Shown: positions 37,123-50,235, numbered from the stretch's first letter. The stretch is DNA of 64,000 bases from Mycolicibacterium baixiangningiae (GCF_016313185.1 NZ_CP066218.1:2418001-2482000); one strand, 5' to 3'. The notes: generated from the sequence alone by a model not told the origin. Numbers and translations: made by a program.

Positions 37123-38217
37123 GTGAGTGAACCTCTGCACGGCCCCCTGGAAGACCGGCACCGCGAGCACGGAGCCACCTTCGCCGAGTTCGGCGGCTGG
37201 CTGATGCCGGTGTCCTACGCGGGCACCGTCAGCGAGCACACCTCGACCCGCACCACGGTCGGGTTGTTCGACGTCAGTCACCTCGGTAAGGCGCTGGTGC
37301 GGGGTCCCGGCGCCGCGGCCTATGTCAACGCCGCGCTCACCAACGACCTCAACCGCATCGGTCCCGGTAAGGCGCAATACACCTTGTGCTGCAACGACTC
37401 CGGCGGCGTCATCGACGATCTGATCGCCTACTACGTCTCCGACGACGAGATCTTCCTGGTGCCCAACGCCGCGAACACGGCTGCCGTGGTGGCTGCGCTC
37501 GCCGAACGCGCGCCGGACGGGCTGACAGTCACCGACGAGCACCGCTCGTTCGCCGTGCTCGCGGTGCAGGGGCCGAAGTCCGCCGACGTGCTGAGCTCCC
37601 TGGGCCTGCCCGTCGACATGGACTACATGGGCTACGCGGATGCCGACTTCAACGGCGTCGTCGTGCGGGTGTGCCGCACCGGCTACACCGGCGAACAGGG
37701 CTATGAGCTGCTGCCTGCGTGGGATGACGCCCCCGCGGTGTTCGACGCGCTGCTCGCGGCGGTGCGCGAGGCCGGCGGTGAACTGGCCGGCCTGGGTGCG
37801 CGCGACACGCTGCGCACCGAGATGGGCTATCCGCTGCACGGCCACGAACTGTCCACGGAGATCTCGCCGCTGCAGGCGCGGTGCGGGTGGGCGGTCGGGT
37901 GGCGCAAGGACGCCTTCTGGGGCCGCGACGCGCTGCTGGCCGAGAAGGAGGCGGGTCCGAGGCGGCTGCTGCGGGGGCTGCGCGCGGTCGGACGCGGGGT
38001 GCTGCGGCCGGATCTGACGGTGTTCGACGGCGACACCGCGGTCGGGGTGACGACGTCGGGGACCTTCTCACCGAGCCTGAAGGCCGGCATCGCTCTTGCG
38101 TTGATCGACACCTCCCATGACGTCGCCGACGGCAGCCGGGTGGAGGTGGACGTGCGCGGCCGGCGCGTCGAGTGCGAGGTCGTCAAGCCTCCGTTCGTCA
38201 CGGCGAAAACCCGCTAG
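37123..38217 (+). CDS. gcvT: Aminomethyltransferase (glycine cleavage system T protein)
   Basis: A 364-residue enzyme of the glycine cleavage system that transfers the aminomethyl carbon from GcvH to tetrahydrofolate. It has [45 protein letters not shown] and [18 protein letters not shown], all typical of GcvT. GTG 37123 was preferred over an in-frame GTG at 37114 because it lies 7 nt after the -10 box. The H and P proteins are not in this window. No glycine riboswitch is seen upstream; there is room for only 25 nt. Confidence 0.95.
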   Translation: MSEPLHGPLEDRHREHGATFAEFGGWLMPVSYAGTVSEHTSTRTTVGLFDVSHLGKALVRGPGAAAYVNAALTNDLNRIGPGKAQYTLCCNDSGGVIDDLIAYYVSDDEIFLVPNAANTAAVVAALAERAPDGLTVTDEHRSFAVLAVQGPKSADVLSSLGLPVDMDYMGYADADFNGVVVRVCRTGYTGEQGYELLPAWDDAPAVFDALLAAVREAGGELAGLGARDTLRTEMGYPLHGHELSTEISPLQARCGWAVGWRKDAFWGRDALLAEKEAGPRRLLRGLRAVGRGVLRPDLTVFDGDTAVGVTTSGTFSPSLKAGIALALIDTSHDVADGSRVEVDVRGRRVECEVVKPPFVTAKTR

Positions 38218-38227
38218 CCACCGGAGA

Positions 38228-38233
38228 TACAAT
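38228..38233 (+). promoter_or_regulatory. -10 box, leaderless promoter of ilvE
   Basis: TACAAT, a close match to the SigA consensus TATAAT, then 7 nt, then ATG 38241. Confidence 0.55.
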
Positions 38234-38240
38234 TCCTTCC

Positions 38241-39347
38241 ATGACTGACGGCCCCCTCGAGTTCACCGTTGACCGCAACGCGGAACCGGCGACCGACGAG
38301 GTACGTGCCGAAATCCTGGCCAACCCGGGCTTCGGGCGCTTCCACACCGACCACATGGTGTCGATCGACTACACCGCGGACGCCGGCTGGCACCACGCCA
38401 GGGTGATGCCCTACGGCCCGATCGAACTCGACCCGTCGGCGGTCGTGCTGCACTACGCGCAGGAGATCTTCGAGGGGCTCAAGGCCTATCGGTGGGCCGA
38501 CGGTTCTGTGGTGTCGTTCCGTCCGGAGTCCAACGCCGCGCGGCTGCGGTCCTCGGCGCGCCGGCTGGCCATCCCGGAGCTGCCCGATGAGGTGTTCCTC
38601 GAATCGCTGCGCCGCCTCGTCGAGGTCGACGAACAGTGGGTGCCGCCGGCCGGCGGCGAGGAGTCGCTCTACCTGCGGCCCTTCGTCATCGCCACCGAAC
38701 CGGGTCTCGGCGTCCGCCCCGCCAACGAGTACCGCTACCTGCTGATCGGCTCGCCGGCCGGCGCGTACTTCCCGCGCGGGATCAAACCGGTCAGCGTGTG
38801 GCTGTCGCACGAATACGTGCGGGCCAGCCCCGGCGGCACCGGTGCGGCGAAGTTCGGCGGGAACTATGCGGCGTCGCTGCTCGCGCAGGCGCAGGCCACC
38901 GAGCACGGCTGCGATCAGGTGGTGTGGCTGGACGCGATCGAACGCCGCTACGTCGAGGAGATGGGCGGTATGAACCTCTTCTTCGTGTTCGGCAGCGGTG
39001 GTTCGGCGCGATTGGTGACTCCTGAACTGAGCGGGTCGCTGCTGCCCGGTATCACGCGTGATTCGTTGCTGCAGTTGGCCACTGATGCCGGCTTCGCCGT
39101 CGAGGAGCGCAAGATCGACGTCGACGAGTGGCAGAAGAAGGCCGCCGCGGGGGAGATCAGCGAGGTGTTCGCGTGCGGCACGGCCGCGGTCATCACCCCG
39201 GTCAGCCACGTCAAGCACACCGACGGCGAGTTCACGATCGCCGACGGCGAGCCCGGCGAGGTCACGATGGCGTTGCGCGACACGCTCACCGGGATCCAGC
39301 GCGGGAAGTTCGCCGACACCCACGGTTGGATGACCAGGCTCAAGTAG
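38241..39347 (+). CDS. ilvE: Branched-chain amino acid aminotransferase
   Basis: A 368-residue fold-type IV PLP enzyme that interconverts Leu/Ile/Val and their 2-oxo acids. [32 protein letters not shown], the PLP-lysine context [17 protein letters not shown], and [13 protein letters not shown] are conserved. The start was set at ATG 38241, which begins the family's [13 protein letters not shown] and follows a strong -10 box by 7 nt. It is 23 nt downstream of gcvT, as in M. tuberculosis Rv2210c, and convergent with cobS. Confidence 0.96.
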   Translation: MTDGPLEFTVDRNAEPATDEVRAEILANPGFGRFHTDHMVSIDYTADAGWHHARVMPYGPIELDPSAVVLHYAQEIFEGLKAYRWADGSVVSFRPESNAARLRSSARRLAIPELPDEVFLESLRRLVEVDEQWVPPAGGEESLYLRPFVIATEPGLGVRPANEYRYLLIGSPAGAYFPRGIKPVSVWLSHEYVRASPGGTGAAKFGGNYAASLLAQAQATEHGCDQVVWLDAIERRYVEEMGGMNLFFVFGSGGSARLVTPELSGSLLPGITRDSLLQLATDAGFAVEERKIDVDEWQKKAAAGEISEVFACGTAAVITPVSHVKHTDGEFTIADGEPGEVTMALRDTLTGIQRGKFADTHGWMTRLK

Positions 39348-39373
39348 CCGAGCCATAAAGGCACACTCGACCG

Positions 39374-40120
39374 CTACCGGATCACCAGACCGAGCGCGAC
39401 CAGCGTCGTCGTCACCTCGATCGCGGCACCCAGCACGTCGCCGGTGATCCCGCCGAAGCGGCGCACGCAATGCCGCACCAGCAGCGCCGCCACGGCGACA
39501 GCGAGCAGCACCACCAGCGGGCCCTGCCAGATCCGTTCGGTGGCCGGGACCGCAAGCGCGGCAACAGCGATCACCCACAGCGTGATCGCCCCGACCGGTT
39601 GAGTGCCCGCCACGCTGCCCCCGAGCGCGCTGCCGTCGGCGGCGGGAATCCCGCGCCGGCAGGCCACCAGCGCCGCGACCCGGCCCGCCGCCACCGCCGT
39701 GACCACCCCCGCGGCACCGGCCCACCCGCCGGGCAGCAGCGAGAACGCCAACGCCTGCGCACCCACGGACACCACCACCGCCGCCACGCCAAACGGACCG
39801 GCGGTTCCGTCGCGCATCACCGTCAGCGCGCGCTCCGGCGGGCCGTAACACCCCAGCCCGTCGACGGTGTCGGACAGCCCGTCGATGTGCATACCGCGAG
39901 TAGCCAGCAGGAGTACGGCCACCGCCGACAGACCCGCCAGTGCGCTGTGCGGTCCGAACGCCCACGACCCCGCCCACCACACCGCGGCCGCCATGACACC
40001 GAGCGCGAGCCCGACGACCGGGAGCGCGGTCAGCACGCCGCGTCCCAACATCGCGGTGCGACCCGCAGGCACCGGCAGTACCGTCCCGAATGCGAACGCC
40101 CCTGCCAGTGAACGGATCAC
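39374..40120 (-). CDS. cobS: Adenosylcobinamide-GDP ribazoletransferase
   Basis: A 248-residue membrane enzyme that joins alpha-ribazole to adenosylcobinamide-GDP, the last step of coenzyme B12 assembly. About six hydrophobic segments are visible, with [37 protein letters not shown], the acidic metal-binding signature, near residues 80-120. GTG 40120 overlaps the cobT stop (GTGA). It is the third gene of cobU-cobT-cobS, all joined by short overlaps or gaps. No cobalamin riboswitch is visible. Confidence 0.95.
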   Translation of the reverse strand: MIRSLAGAFAFGTVLPVPAGRTAMLGRGVLTALPVVGLALGVMAAAVWWAGSWAFGPHSALAGLSAVAVLLLATRGMHIDGLSDTVDGLGCYGPPERALTVMRDGTAGPFGVAAVVVSVGAQALAFSLLPGGWAGAAGVVTAVAAGRVAALVACRRGIPAADGSALGGSVAGTQPVGAITLWVIAVAALAVPATERIWQGPLVVLLAVAVAALLVRHCVRRFGGITGDVLGAAIEVTTTLVALGLVIR

Positions 40121-41184
40121 GACGAGACGCCGGCCTCGTCGAAGGTGGCCATCCCCGCCAGCGCGCCCACCGCGGCACGCACGATCGGCAGGGCGACCGC
40201 GGCGCCGGTGCCCTCGCCGAGCCGCATGCCCAGGTCGAGGATCGGTGTCAGCCCGAGGCTGTCGAGGGCCAGCGTGTGCCCGGGTTCGGGGGACCGGTGC
40301 CCGGCCTGCCACCACTGTCGCGCACCCGGTGCGAGCCGGTCGGCGACCAGCGCGGCGGCAGTCACGACGAGACCGTCGAGCAGCAGCGGGGTCCGGCGGA
40401 CCGCGGCCTGCGCGCAGAAGCCGGCCATCGCGGCCAGATCGGCACCACCGCAGACCCGCAGCAGTGCCACCGGATCCGCCGCCACCGTCCGCGCGCGGTA
40501 CATGGCGTCGCGCACGGCCGCGGTCTTGCGCGCCCAGCCGGCGTCGTCGATCCCGGTGCCGCGCCCGACCACGGCGACGGGTTCGGAATGCGTCAGGATC
40601 GCGATCAAAGCCGTTGCGGCCGTGGTGTTCCCGATACCCATATCTCCGGCGATCAGAAGGTCCGCACCGGAGTCGACCTCGTCGTCGGCGATCCGGCGGC
40701 CCGCTGCCAGCGCCGCCTCGGTCTCGTCGTCGCTCAGCGCGTCCTCGACCGCGATGTTGCCGCTGCCGCGGCGCACCTTCGCCGAGCCGATCGCCGGCGT
40801 CAGCGGTTCGTCGCAGTCCACCGCGATGTCGACCACGCGCACCCCGGCGCCGGCGACCTCGGCCAGCGCGTTGATGGCGGCGCCACCCGCGGCGATGTTG
40901 GCGACCATCTGCGCGGTGACCTCTGCCGGATACGCCGACACGCCCGCCGCGGCGACACCGTGGTCGCCGGCGAACACCACCACCCGCGGCCTGCTGAACT
41001 GACGGGGCGGGCAGACGCCCTGGCAGGCCGACACCCACACCGAGAGCTCCTCGAGCCGCCCGAGCGCCCCCGCCGGTTTGGTGAGCCGGCCCTGACGGGC
41101 CCGCGCCTCGGCCGCGGCACCCGGGTCCGGTGGCGCCACATCGGCGAACTCCACATCGCCAGAACCCCCGACGGCGAAGTTCAC
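40117..41184 (-). CDS. cobT: Nicotinate-nucleotide-dimethylbenzimidazole phosphoribosyltransferase
   Basis: A 355-residue enzyme that makes alpha-ribazole phosphate from dimethylbenzimidazole and nicotinate mononucleotide. It has [53 protein letters not shown] and the C-terminal catalytic [23 protein letters not shown] 41184 overlaps the cobU stop (GTGA). It supplies the nucleotide loop used by CobS. Confidence 0.95.
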   Translation of the reverse strand: MNFAVGGSGDVEFADVAPPDPGAAAEARARQGRLTKPAGALGRLEELSVWVSACQGVCPPRQFSRPRVVVFAGDHGVAAAGVSAYPAEVTAQMVANIAAGGAAINALAEVAGAGVRVVDIAVDCDEPLTPAIGSAKVRRGSGNIAVEDALSDDETEAALAAGRRIADDEVDSGADLLIAGDMGIGNTTAATALIAILTHSEPVAVVGRGTGIDDAGWARKTAAVRDAMYRARTVAADPVALLRVCGGADLAAMAGFCAQAAVRRTPLLLDGLVVTAAALVADRLAPGARQWWQAGHRSPEPGHTLALDSLGLTPILDLGMRLGEGTGAAVALPIVRAAVGALAGMATFDEAGVSS

Positions 41185-41705
41185 GACGGCTCCTTCACGG
41201 TGATCGGCTGGCCGGCGACGATCAGCACCACACGCTCACACGTCGCCGCCAGCCGCTGGTTGAGGGATCCGAGTTCGTCGGCGAAGCGCCGCCCGGCCGC
41301 GGTTGCGGGCACCACGGTCAACCCGACTTCGGGGCTGACCAGGGCCAGGGGAGCGGTGAACCCGACCACCGCGGCCACCAGCGCGTCGGCAGCCGACGTC
41401 ACCGAACCGCCCGTCCACGCATCGCAGCGGTCCATCTCCGCGGCCAGCCAGCCGCCGATGTCGTCGACCAGGGTCGCGGTGGTGGGATCGGCAAGCAGCG
41501 CGCCCGGCACATCGGTGGTCTCCGCGGTCACCCAACCGCTCGGCCTGCGTTCGCGGTGCGCGGCGACCCGCTGAGCCCACTCGTCGTCGGAACCGGGTCG
41601 CGCTCCGGTGGCCACGTAGCGGACGGCGGCCGACCCCGCGGCGATATCGGCTTCAGCCCACTGCGATTTGCCCGAGCGGATTCCGCCGAGGACGAGTGTG
41701 CGCAC
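41181..41705 (-). CDS. cobU: Adenosylcobinamide kinase / guanylyltransferase
   Basis: A 174-residue P-loop enzyme that phosphorylates adenosylcobinamide and attaches GMP. It starts [18 protein letters not shown] with the P-loop GGIRSGKS at about residues 7-14, followed by [28 protein letters not shown], where the His that carries GMP lies in [11 protein letters not shown] 41705 was chosen since it puts the P-loop at the expected distance; the frame open to 41816 overlaps the DUF3043 gene. First gene of cobUTS, 14 nt downstream of the DUF3043 gene. Confidence 0.93.
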   Translation of the reverse strand: MRTLVLGGIRSGKSQWAEADIAAGSAAVRYVATGARPGSDDEWAQRVAAHRERRPSGWVTAETTDVPGALLADPTTATLVDDIGGWLAAEMDRCDAWTGGSVTSAADALVAAVVGFTAPLALVSPEVGLTVVPATAAGRRFADELGSLNQRLAATCERVVLIVAGQPITVKEPS

Positions 41706-41719
41706 CGTCGCCGGTCGCC

Positions 41720-42397
41720 TCAGGCGACTTTGGCGCCGCGCTCGACCTGCGGCCGCGGTGCCCGCATCCGGCGCAGCTGAGAGGCCCGGCTGGCTGCGTA
41801 AAAGCCGAGCTTCCAACCGGATTCGGTGTTGTCCGGGAACTTCTCGTCGACCAGGCGGTTGACCTTGCGGCCGACGACGAACCCGTCGATGATCATGATC
41901 AGCACCAGGACGAGCATGGCCGGTGACAGCAACCGCTGCACCTCGACCGACGGCACTGCGAGCATCACGAAGATCAGCGCCAGCGCGGCGGGCATGAAGA
42001 GGCCGAGCACGTTGCGCCGCGCATCGACCAGATCGCGCACGTAGCGCCGGACCGGGCCCTTGTCGCGGGGCAGCAGATAGCCGTCGTCGCCGGCCATCAT
42101 CTTCTCGCGGCGCTCCGACATGGAGGCTCGGCGCTCGAGCTTCTCGGCCTTGCGCTCTTCCTTGCTGAGCTTGGGCCCGCGCAGTTCCTTGCGGCGGCGG
42201 CGGGCCTCGGCGGCGGTCAGCGGCGCGGGCGCCACCGGGCCACGCCGTTTGGCGGCGTCCCGCTTGGGGGTGGGCTTGCCCTTGGGTGCGGTTTTGCGCT
42301 CCCGGGCTTCGGCTTCGGACTCGTTAGGCGCCGGAGCCGCGGACACCGCAGTGTCCTCGGGTCCCTCGTCGTTGCTTTTCCGGCCCAGCAGTTTCAC
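41720..42397 (-). CDS. DUF3043 membrane protein (Rv2206-like)
   Basis: A 225-residue protein. The first 110 residues are highly charged and low complexity (KxxPKRDAAKRRGP..., ERKAEKLERR). Two transmembrane helices follow (NVLGLFMPAALALIFVMLAV and LLSPAMLVLVLIMIIDGFVV), then a basic tail. This is the DUF3043 layout of actinobacteria, function unknown. GTG 42397 lies 7 nt after TAACCT. The cob genes follow closely on the same strand, so they may be co-transcribed. Confidence 0.85.
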   Translation of the reverse strand: MKLLGRKSNDEGPEDTAVSAAPAPNESEAEARERKTAPKGKPTPKRDAAKRRGPVAPAPLTAAEARRRRKELRGPKLSKEERKAEKLERRASMSERREKMMAGDDGYLLPRDKGPVRRYVRDLVDARRNVLGLFMPAALALIFVMLAVPSVEVQRLLSPAMLVLVLIMIIDGFVVGRKVNRLVDEKFPDNTESGWKLGFYAASRASQLRRMRAPRPQVERGAKVA

Positions 42398-42404
42398 ATC
42401 TGCC

Positions 42405-42410
42405 AGGTTA
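42405..42410 (-). promoter_or_regulatory. -10 box, leaderless promoter of the DUF3043 gene
   Basis: TAACCT, 7 nt, GTG 42397. Confidence 0.5.
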
Positions 42411-42552
42411 CTTGCCGGTCGACGGGCTCCGGCCGGGCGGGAGTCACCTCGGGAATAGCGCCGAAGCAAGGTACCGTTGAGATAGTGGACCGCTAGCGGG
42501 TTTCGCCAGCGTGGTCCCCACAAACCAGCAGCAGGGATGCAAAGGGAGAGCA

Positions 42553-42915
42553 ATGACTGTTCAGGACGAGTCGGCGACCGCCACCGCAACCCACGGTGTG
42601 GTTCTCAGCGACGCCGCGGCCACCAAGGCGAAGGCCCTGCTCGACCAGGAGGGCCGCGACGACCTGGCGCTGCGCATCGCCGTGCAGCCGGGCGGATGCG
42701 CCGGCCTGCGCTACAACCTGTTCTTCGACGACCGGGCACTCGACGGCGACCTGAACGCGGAGTTCGGCGGCGTCCGGCTGACCGTCGACCGGATGAGCGC
42801 CCCCTACGTGCAGGGCGCCACGATCGACTTCGTCGACACCATCGAGAAGCAGGGCTTCACGATCGACAACCCGAACGCGACGGGCTCCTGCGCTTGCGGC
42901 GACTCGTTCAACTGA
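42553..42915 (+). CDS. erpA: A-type iron-sulfur carrier (HesB/ErpA-like)
   Basis: A 120-residue protein of the IscA/ErpA/HesB family that delivers Fe-S clusters to target enzymes. The three cluster-binding cysteines are present: Cys49 in QPGGCAGLRY and Cys113/Cys115 in GSCACGDSF. ATG 42553 is preceded by GGGAGAG. LipA, qcrA and other Fe-S proteins in this window are possible clients. The erpA name is by similarity to Rv2204c and is less certain than the family. Confidence 0.93.
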   Translation: MTVQDESATATATHGVVLSDAAATKAKALLDQEGRDDLALRIAVQPGGCAGLRYNLFFDDRALDGDLNAEFGGVRLTVDRMSAPYVQGATIDFVDTIEKQGFTIDNPNATGSCACGDSFN

Positions 42916-42931
42916 CCTTCGGTCACACCCG

Positions 42932-43570
42932 CTAGTACTGGCTGCCGGTCCGGAGCAGGTACGAGCACACCAGCACTTCGTTGTCCCGGATGAGCAGTTG
43001 GGCGACCGCTTGCTCTTCCTCATTGGGAGGTTCCTGTCCACGGGACGTACCGCGGGCAGGCGCCACCCGCATGGTGAACAGCACCTGGGCCTGGTTGGCC
43101 GACCACGGCACGACCGTGTCGATCGACGACACCTCGGCGCGGCTGAACTGTTTGCGGAACGCGTCACCGGCGAGTCCCGCCAGGGCGAGGTCCGACCGCT
43201 TCTCCTTCACCGCGTCGAACAACCCGCAGAGCGCATGCCGGGCGATCTGCTCGTCGTCGCCGTTGGACAGCGCGTCGAGATAACCCTGGATGGCCGTTCG
43301 GGCGGAGGCGTCGCTGAGGGGCCCTGACGTCTGCGCCGGGCCGCTGTCGCGGGTGGCGAAGACCACCGCGCCGACCAGCGCGGCCACCAGGACCGCGGCG
43401 GCCAACGCCCACAGCACCCGTTTGCGGCCCCGCTTCGGATACTGCACCGGTGGGGGCAGCATGCCCGGATATGCCGCCGGAACCGGACCCGGATAAGGTT
43501 GCGGTGCACCTTGCTGAGGCGGAAGCGGTTGCTGGGGATAGGGCTCCGGATACGGGTACGGACCAGCCAT
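42932..43570 (-). CDS. Single-pass membrane protein, proline/tyrosine-rich N-terminus (Rv2203-like)
   Basis: A 212-residue protein. The first 48 residues are a Pro/Tyr/Gln-rich cytoplasmic tail. One transmembrane helix follows (RVLWALAAAVLVAALVGAVVFAT). The extracytoplasmic domain ARTAIQGYLDALSNGDDEQIARHALCGLFDAV resembles the NTF2-like, DUF4878-type lipoprotein domains of mycobacteria. Function is unknown. It is convergent with the Fe-S carrier gene (16-nt gap). Confidence 0.8.
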   Translation of the reverse strand: MAGPYPYPEPYPQQPLPPQQGAPQPYPGPVPAAYPGMLPPPVQYPKRGRKRVLWALAAAVLVAALVGAVVFATRDSGPAQTSGPLSDASARTAIQGYLDALSNGDDEQIARHALCGLFDAVKEKRSDLALAGLAGDAFRKQFSRAEVSSIDTVVPWSANQAQVLFTMRVAPARGTSRGQEPPNEEEQAVAQLLIRDNEVLVCSYLLRTGSQY

Positions 43571-43736
43571 CGAGAATGTCGCTCCAAGGAATCGTGAGAT
43601 CAGATCGCCTGTCTACAGCGACCGCGCGGGCACTTGTACGCAGGTTAGCGCACCATGGGTGTGCCGCCCCGGGGACGACGGGGTACCAGGCCGGGCCGCT
43701 AAGGTCGGTAAGTCGAGTTGACGAAATGAAGGGTGA

Positions 43737-46652
<2,916 letters not shown>

Positions 46653-46779
46653 CGCGCCAGTATGCCTAATGCCGAGGTGTGTCGAGACCGCCACCCAGGC
46701 GTGGTCTACGCTGCGTAGTATTCAACGGTGGCATGGACCGCACAGCGGTCGGCTTAGCGGAAATCTAGGAGGCGCCAAC

Positions 46780-47838
46780 GTGACCCCTCGCGGGCTGAAG
46801 GCGGTGGCACGAAAAGCCGCATTGGTCGTGGTGCTGGGTGCCACTGCACTGGTGCTGAGTGGCTGCAGCTGGTCAGAGGTGCTCGGCCTGGGCTGGCCGA
46901 ACGGCATCACCCCGGAAGCGCATCTCAACCGTGAATTGTGGATCGGTTCGATGATCGCCGCGCTGGTCGTGGGTGGCATCGTCTACGTGCTGATCTTCTG
47001 GACCAGCGCGTTCCACCGCAAGAAGGCTTCCGACACCGAGTTGCCGCGCCAGTTCGGCTACAACATGCCGCTGGAGCTGGCCCTGACGGTCATCCCGTTC
47101 CTCATCATCTCGGTGCTGTTCTATTTCACCGTCGTGGTGCAGGAGCAGATGCTGTCCAAGGAGGACAACCCCGAGGTCGTCGTCGACGTGACCGCCTTCC
47201 AGTGGAACTGGAAGTTCGGCTACAACAAGGTGAACTTCGCCGACGGAACCATCGCCTACGACGGGGCCGACGACGAGCGCAGCGCCGCTGTCGCCTCGCG
47301 CCCCGGTGGCGAAGGTGCGGGCGCGGTGGGCGAGGAAGAGTCGGCCCACACCGAGCAGGGTGCGATCGCCGGGCAGAGCCCCGAGGACCGCAGCTACCTG
47401 GCCTTCGACAAGGTCGAGACGCTCGGCACCAGCACGGAGATCCCCGTCCTGGTGCTTCCGGCCGGCAAGCGCATCGAGTTCCGCATCGCCTCGGCCGACG
47501 TCATCCACGGGTTCTGGGTTCCGGAATTCCTGTTCAAGCGCGATGTCATCCCGAATCCGCAGCAGAACAACTCCGACAACATCTTCCAGATCAGCGAGAT
47601 CATGCAGACGGGGGCTTTCGTCGGGCGGTGCACCGAGATGTGCGGCACCTACCACGCGATGATGAACTTCGAGGTGCGCGTGGTCGAGCCCAACGACTTC
47701 AAGGCATACCTCGACCAGCGCATCGCGGGGAAGACCAACGCCGAGGCGCTGATCGACATCAACCAGTCACCCACCGCGGTCACGACGCGGCCGTTCGACA
47801 CGCGGCGCGGCGAGATGGCCCCGCAAGCGAGCAGGTAG
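46780..47838 (+). CDS. ctaC: Cytochrome c oxidase subunit II
   Basis: A 352-residue membrane-anchored subunit of the aa3 oxidase carrying the CuA centre. The lipoprotein-type signal ends LVLSGC; two transmembrane helices follow (residues about 50-75 and 95-120). The CuA ligands are in [11 protein letters not shown] and [16 protein letters not shown]. Residues about 165-200 are an insert rich in Gly/Glu/Ala ([20 protein letters not shown]), typical of mycobacterial CtaC. GTG 46780 is preceded by AGGAGG (46767-46772). A -10 TACGCT at 46707-46712 gives a 5' leader of about 60 nt. The ctaF gene follows 9 nt later. Confidence 0.96.
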   Translation: MTPRGLKAVARKAALVVVLGATALVLSGCSWSEVLGLGWPNGITPEAHLNRELWIGSMIAALVVGGIVYVLIFWTSAFHRKKASDTELPRQFGYNMPLELALTVIPFLIISVLFYFTVVVQEQMLSKEDNPEVVVDVTAFQWNWKFGYNKVNFADGTIAYDGADDERSAAVASRPGGEGAGAVGEEESAHTEQGAIAGQSPEDRSYLAFDKVETLGTSTEIPVLVLPAGKRIEFRIASADVIHGFWVPEFLFKRDVIPNPQQNNSDNIFQISEIMQTGAFVGRCTEMCGTYHAMMNFEVRVVEPNDFKAYLDQRIAGKTNAEALIDINQSPTAVTTRPFDTRRGEMAPQASR

Positions 47839-47847
47839 GACTTCGCA

Positions 47848-48267
47848 GTGCATATCGAAGCCAGGTTGTTCGAGTTCCTGACGGCGTTCTTCGCCCTGTC
47901 GGCTGTCGTGTACGCCACGCTGACCGCGATGTTCGGCGGTGGCGGCGTGGAGTGGGCCGGTACCACCGCGCTGGTGCTGACGACCGGACTGACACTCATC
48001 GTCGGCACCTTCTTCCGCTTCGTGGCCCGGCGCTTGGACACCCGACCCGAGGACTACGAGGACGCCGAGATCAGCGACGGCGCCGGGGAACTCGGGTTCT
48101 TCTCGCCGCACAGCTGGTGGCCGATCCTGATCGCGCTGTCCTTCTCCACCGCCGCGGTGGGCGCCGCGCTGTGGCTGCCGTGGCTGATCGTGACGGGCGT
48201 CGTGTTGGTGCTCACCGCGGCCGGCGGCCTGGTCTTCGAGTACTACTGGGGTCCGGAGAAGCACTGA
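47848..48267 (+). CDS. ctaF: Cytochrome c oxidase subunit IV (actinobacterial type)
   Basis: A 139-residue protein with four hydrophobic helices, [45 protein letters not shown] at the N-terminus, then an [33 protein letters not shown] loop. This matches the small actinobacterial subunit IV of the aa3 oxidase (Rv2199c), a part of the bcc-aa3 supercomplex. GTG 47848 lies 9 nt after the ctaC stop. Confidence 0.93.
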   Translation: MHIEARLFEFLTAFFALSAVVYATLTAMFGGGGVEWAGTTALVLTTGLTLIVGTFFRFVARRLDTRPEDYEDAEISDGAGELGFFSPHSWWPILIALSFSTAAVGAALWLPWLIVTGVVLVLTAAGGLVFEYYWGPEKH

Positions 48268-48434
48268 CCCAGGCGCGTCAGGGGCGGGAAGATCACGAAT
48301 CGGGCAACACTTGGCCGGTGAACCGCGCCGTGTCGGTCGCCGGTCACCTGTCGTTGGGTAGTGTTGCCGGGGCGCGGTGAGCCGTTGAGGCCGCATGCCC
48401 GCGCCGGTGACGCAGTCGAGAAGGATAGGCGTAG

Positions 48435-49325
48435 ATGAGCGGGCCGAACCCCCCAGGGCCGGACTCGCCGGGAGCGGACCAGCCCGATCGGGAGGGCGGC
48501 AGGCACTCGGCACCCGACGAACCGACCGAACAGGTCGGTGGCGTCAACGAACCGGTCCCCGTCACGGGCGAGACCGAGATCTATTCGCAGGCGTACTCCG
48601 CCCCCGAATCCGAACAGTTCAGCGCGGGACCGTACGTACCCGCGGATCCGGCGCTCTACGACTACGACAGCTACGAGCCGGTGTCCGACCCGGCCGACGG
48701 GCAGGACCCGCCGCGCTGGCCGTGGGTGGTCGGTGTCACTGCCATCGTCGCCGCCATCTCGCTGGTCGTGTCGGTGGCGCTGTTGGTCACCAAGACCGAC
48801 TCCGACCAGTTGGCCACCCCCGCCACGAGTACGACCACACCTGCGCCGCCGGCCCAGGACGAGATCACGACGACGACGCCCCCGCCTCCTCCGCCGCCAC
48901 CGCCCACGACCGAACCCCCGCCGCCTCCGCCGCCGGAGACGGTGACGGTCACCGAGCCACCGCCGCCTCCACCGGCCGAAGAGGCGCCGCCGCCGCCGCC
49001 TGAGCAGACGACGACACCGCCGCCGCCACCGCCGACCACCACCACACCGGCCGGCCCGCGGCAGGTCACGTATACGGTGACCGGGACGAAGGCGCCCGGG
49101 GACATCATCACGGTCACCTACGTCGACGCGTCGGGCCGCCGCAGGACCCAACGCAACGTTTACATTCCGTGGTCGTTGACCGTCACCCCGATCTCGCAGT
49201 CCGAGGTCGGATCGGTGCAGGCGTCGAGCCTGTTCCTGGTCAGCAGGCTGAACTGTTCCATCACGACGAGCGACGGGACGGTCTTGTCCTCCAACACCGG
49301 CAACGCCGCACAGACGAGCTGCTGA
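48435..49325 (+). CDS. mmpS3: MmpS3-like membrane protein with proline-rich linker
   Basis: A 296-residue protein. A disordered cytoplasmic N-terminus (about 95 residues) is followed by one transmembrane helix ([24 protein letters not shown]), a long extracytoplasmic Pro/Thr/Glu linker with several runs of 6-9 prolines, and a C-terminal MmpS domain: [39 protein letters not shown]. MmpS proteins usually partner MmpL exporters, but no MmpL gene is nearby, as in M. tuberculosis Rv2198c. Cys residues near the end could form a disulfide. ATG 48435 follows AAGGA. Confidence 0.93.
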   Translation: MSGPNPPGPDSPGADQPDREGGRHSAPDEPTEQVGGVNEPVPVTGETEIYSQAYSAPESEQFSAGPYVPADPALYDYDSYEPVSDPADGQDPPRWPWVVGVTAIVAAISLVVSVALLVTKTDSDQLATPATSTTTPAPPAQDEITTTTPPPPPPPPPTTEPPPPPPPETVTVTEPPPPPPAEEAPPPPPEQTTTPPPPPPTTTTPAGPRQVTYTVTGTKAPGDIITVTYVDASGRRRTQRNVYIPWSLTVTPISQSEVGSVQASSLFLVSRLNCSITTSDGTVLSSNTGNAAQTSC

Positions 49326-49948
49326 TGGCCGCCAGCGATACAGCCTCCGCCCGTACCGGCGCGGAGACCGAGAACCTCAACCGCATCCTGCTCGGAGTCT
49401 GCGCGGCTGTCTGGCTGGCCGTGCTGGGCACTGCCGTCGCGGCGATCGTGGCCCTCGCCGACATGGGCCGTACCCGGCCTGTCGTGTCGGCCGACGGCGA
49501 TACCCCGTGGCTGCTGTACACCGTCATCGGGGTATCGGCGGTGGTCATCATCGGTGCGGTGCCGCTGCTGCTGAGGGCGCGACGGACGGCGCAGCCCGAG
49601 CCGGTGCCCGTCGTGCTACCCCGTGAAAGGGTTACGGCGACAAGCGAACCGGCAACCGAGAAGCTGCGGGCGGTCAGCCCACAGGCGCGGCCGGTGCCCA
49701 GCAGGCTGGCTCCCGGCGATCCGGCGGGCGCGATCGACTGGCTGACACTGCAGTGCGCCCTGGTGCTCGGCATCGCGATCGGCGTCGCAAATGTCGCCAT
49801 CGGCGCCGCGACCTATCTGATGGCCGTCGACAACGACACGATCTCGTGGGTGCTCTACGGGGTGGCCGGGGTCGTCACGCTGGCGATGCCGGTGGCGCCG
49901 TGGTGGTATCTGCGCCGCATGCGCGAAGAGTTCGAACCGGCTGCCTGA
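49325..49948 (+). CDS. Membrane protein with four helices (Rv2197c-like, DUF2561)
   Basis: A 207-residue protein with two pairs of transmembrane helices, roughly residues 22-45, 62-82, 138-163 and 170-190. A charged cytoplasmic loop (RARRTAQPEPVPVVLPRERVTATSEPATEKLRAV) lies between the pairs. The layout matches Rv2197c. Function unknown. ATG 49325 overlaps the mmpS3 stop by one base (TGATG), so it is translationally coupled. A repeat-rich gap follows. Confidence 0.85.
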   Translation: MAASDTASARTGAETENLNRILLGVCAAVWLAVLGTAVAAIVALADMGRTRPVVSADGDTPWLLYTVIGVSAVVIIGAVPLLLRARRTAQPEPVPVVLPRERVTATSEPATEKLRAVSPQARPVPSRLAPGDPAGAIDWLTLQCALVLGIAIGVANVAIGAATYLMAVDNDTISWVLYGVAGVVTLAMPVAPWWYLRRMREEFEPAA

Positions 49949-49997
49949 CCGAGGTTCCGCGGTACCGCCTTTCGCGTGCGCGCGTGCCTCCGTGCGG

Positions 49998-50032
49998 GTG
50001 CCCCGTGCCCCGTGCCCCGTGCCCCGTGCCCC
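49998..50032. repeat. Five tandem GTGCCCC heptanucleotides
   Basis: Five exact copies of GTGCCCC run directly into the first copy of hairpin repeat B. The array is in the gap between the Rv2197c-like gene and the qcrB terminator. Confidence 0.9.
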
Positions 50033-50100
50033 GTGCGCGAGATTGAAGCGACGCAGGGATCGTGCGAGAAGGGGCCTGCGGGAGTTCGATCTCGCGTCAA
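50032..50100. repeat. Hairpin repeat element B, copy 1
   Basis: A 69-nt imperfect palindrome with outer arms GCGAGATTGAA (50037-50047) and TTCGATCTCGC (50085-50095, one mismatch). It is about 90% identical to copy 2 in the same orientation. Confidence 0.8.
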
Positions 50101-50166
50101 GCCTCGCGAGGGGCTGTTTGGCAAGCGGTCGAAGTGGCTGGGCGGGCCTGGTGCGCGCGTGCTCCC

Positions 50167-50235
50167 CGTGCGCGAGATTGAAGCCACGCAGGGAACGCCC
50201 GAGAAGGGGCCTGCGGGAGTTCAATCTCGCGTCAA
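50167..50235. repeat. Hairpin repeat element B, copy 2
   Basis: Outer arms CGCGAGATTGAA (50171-50182) and its exact complement (50220-50231). Inner arms CGCAGG/CCTGCG are at 50187-50192 and 50210-50215, and a CCC/GGG tip closes on GAGAA. Almost the whole 69 nt can pair into one long stem. It is 135 nt from copy 1, same direction. Confidence 0.8.

Noticed and set aside
36900..37123. Glycine riboswitch ahead of gcvT
   Set aside because: Only 25 nt lie between pepB and gcvT, and the -10 box is 7 nt from the start, leaving no leader RNA.
41706..42552. Cobalamin riboswitch ahead of cobUTS
   Set aside because: The B12-box core is not visible. The cob genes follow the DUF3043 gene by 14 nt with no leader.
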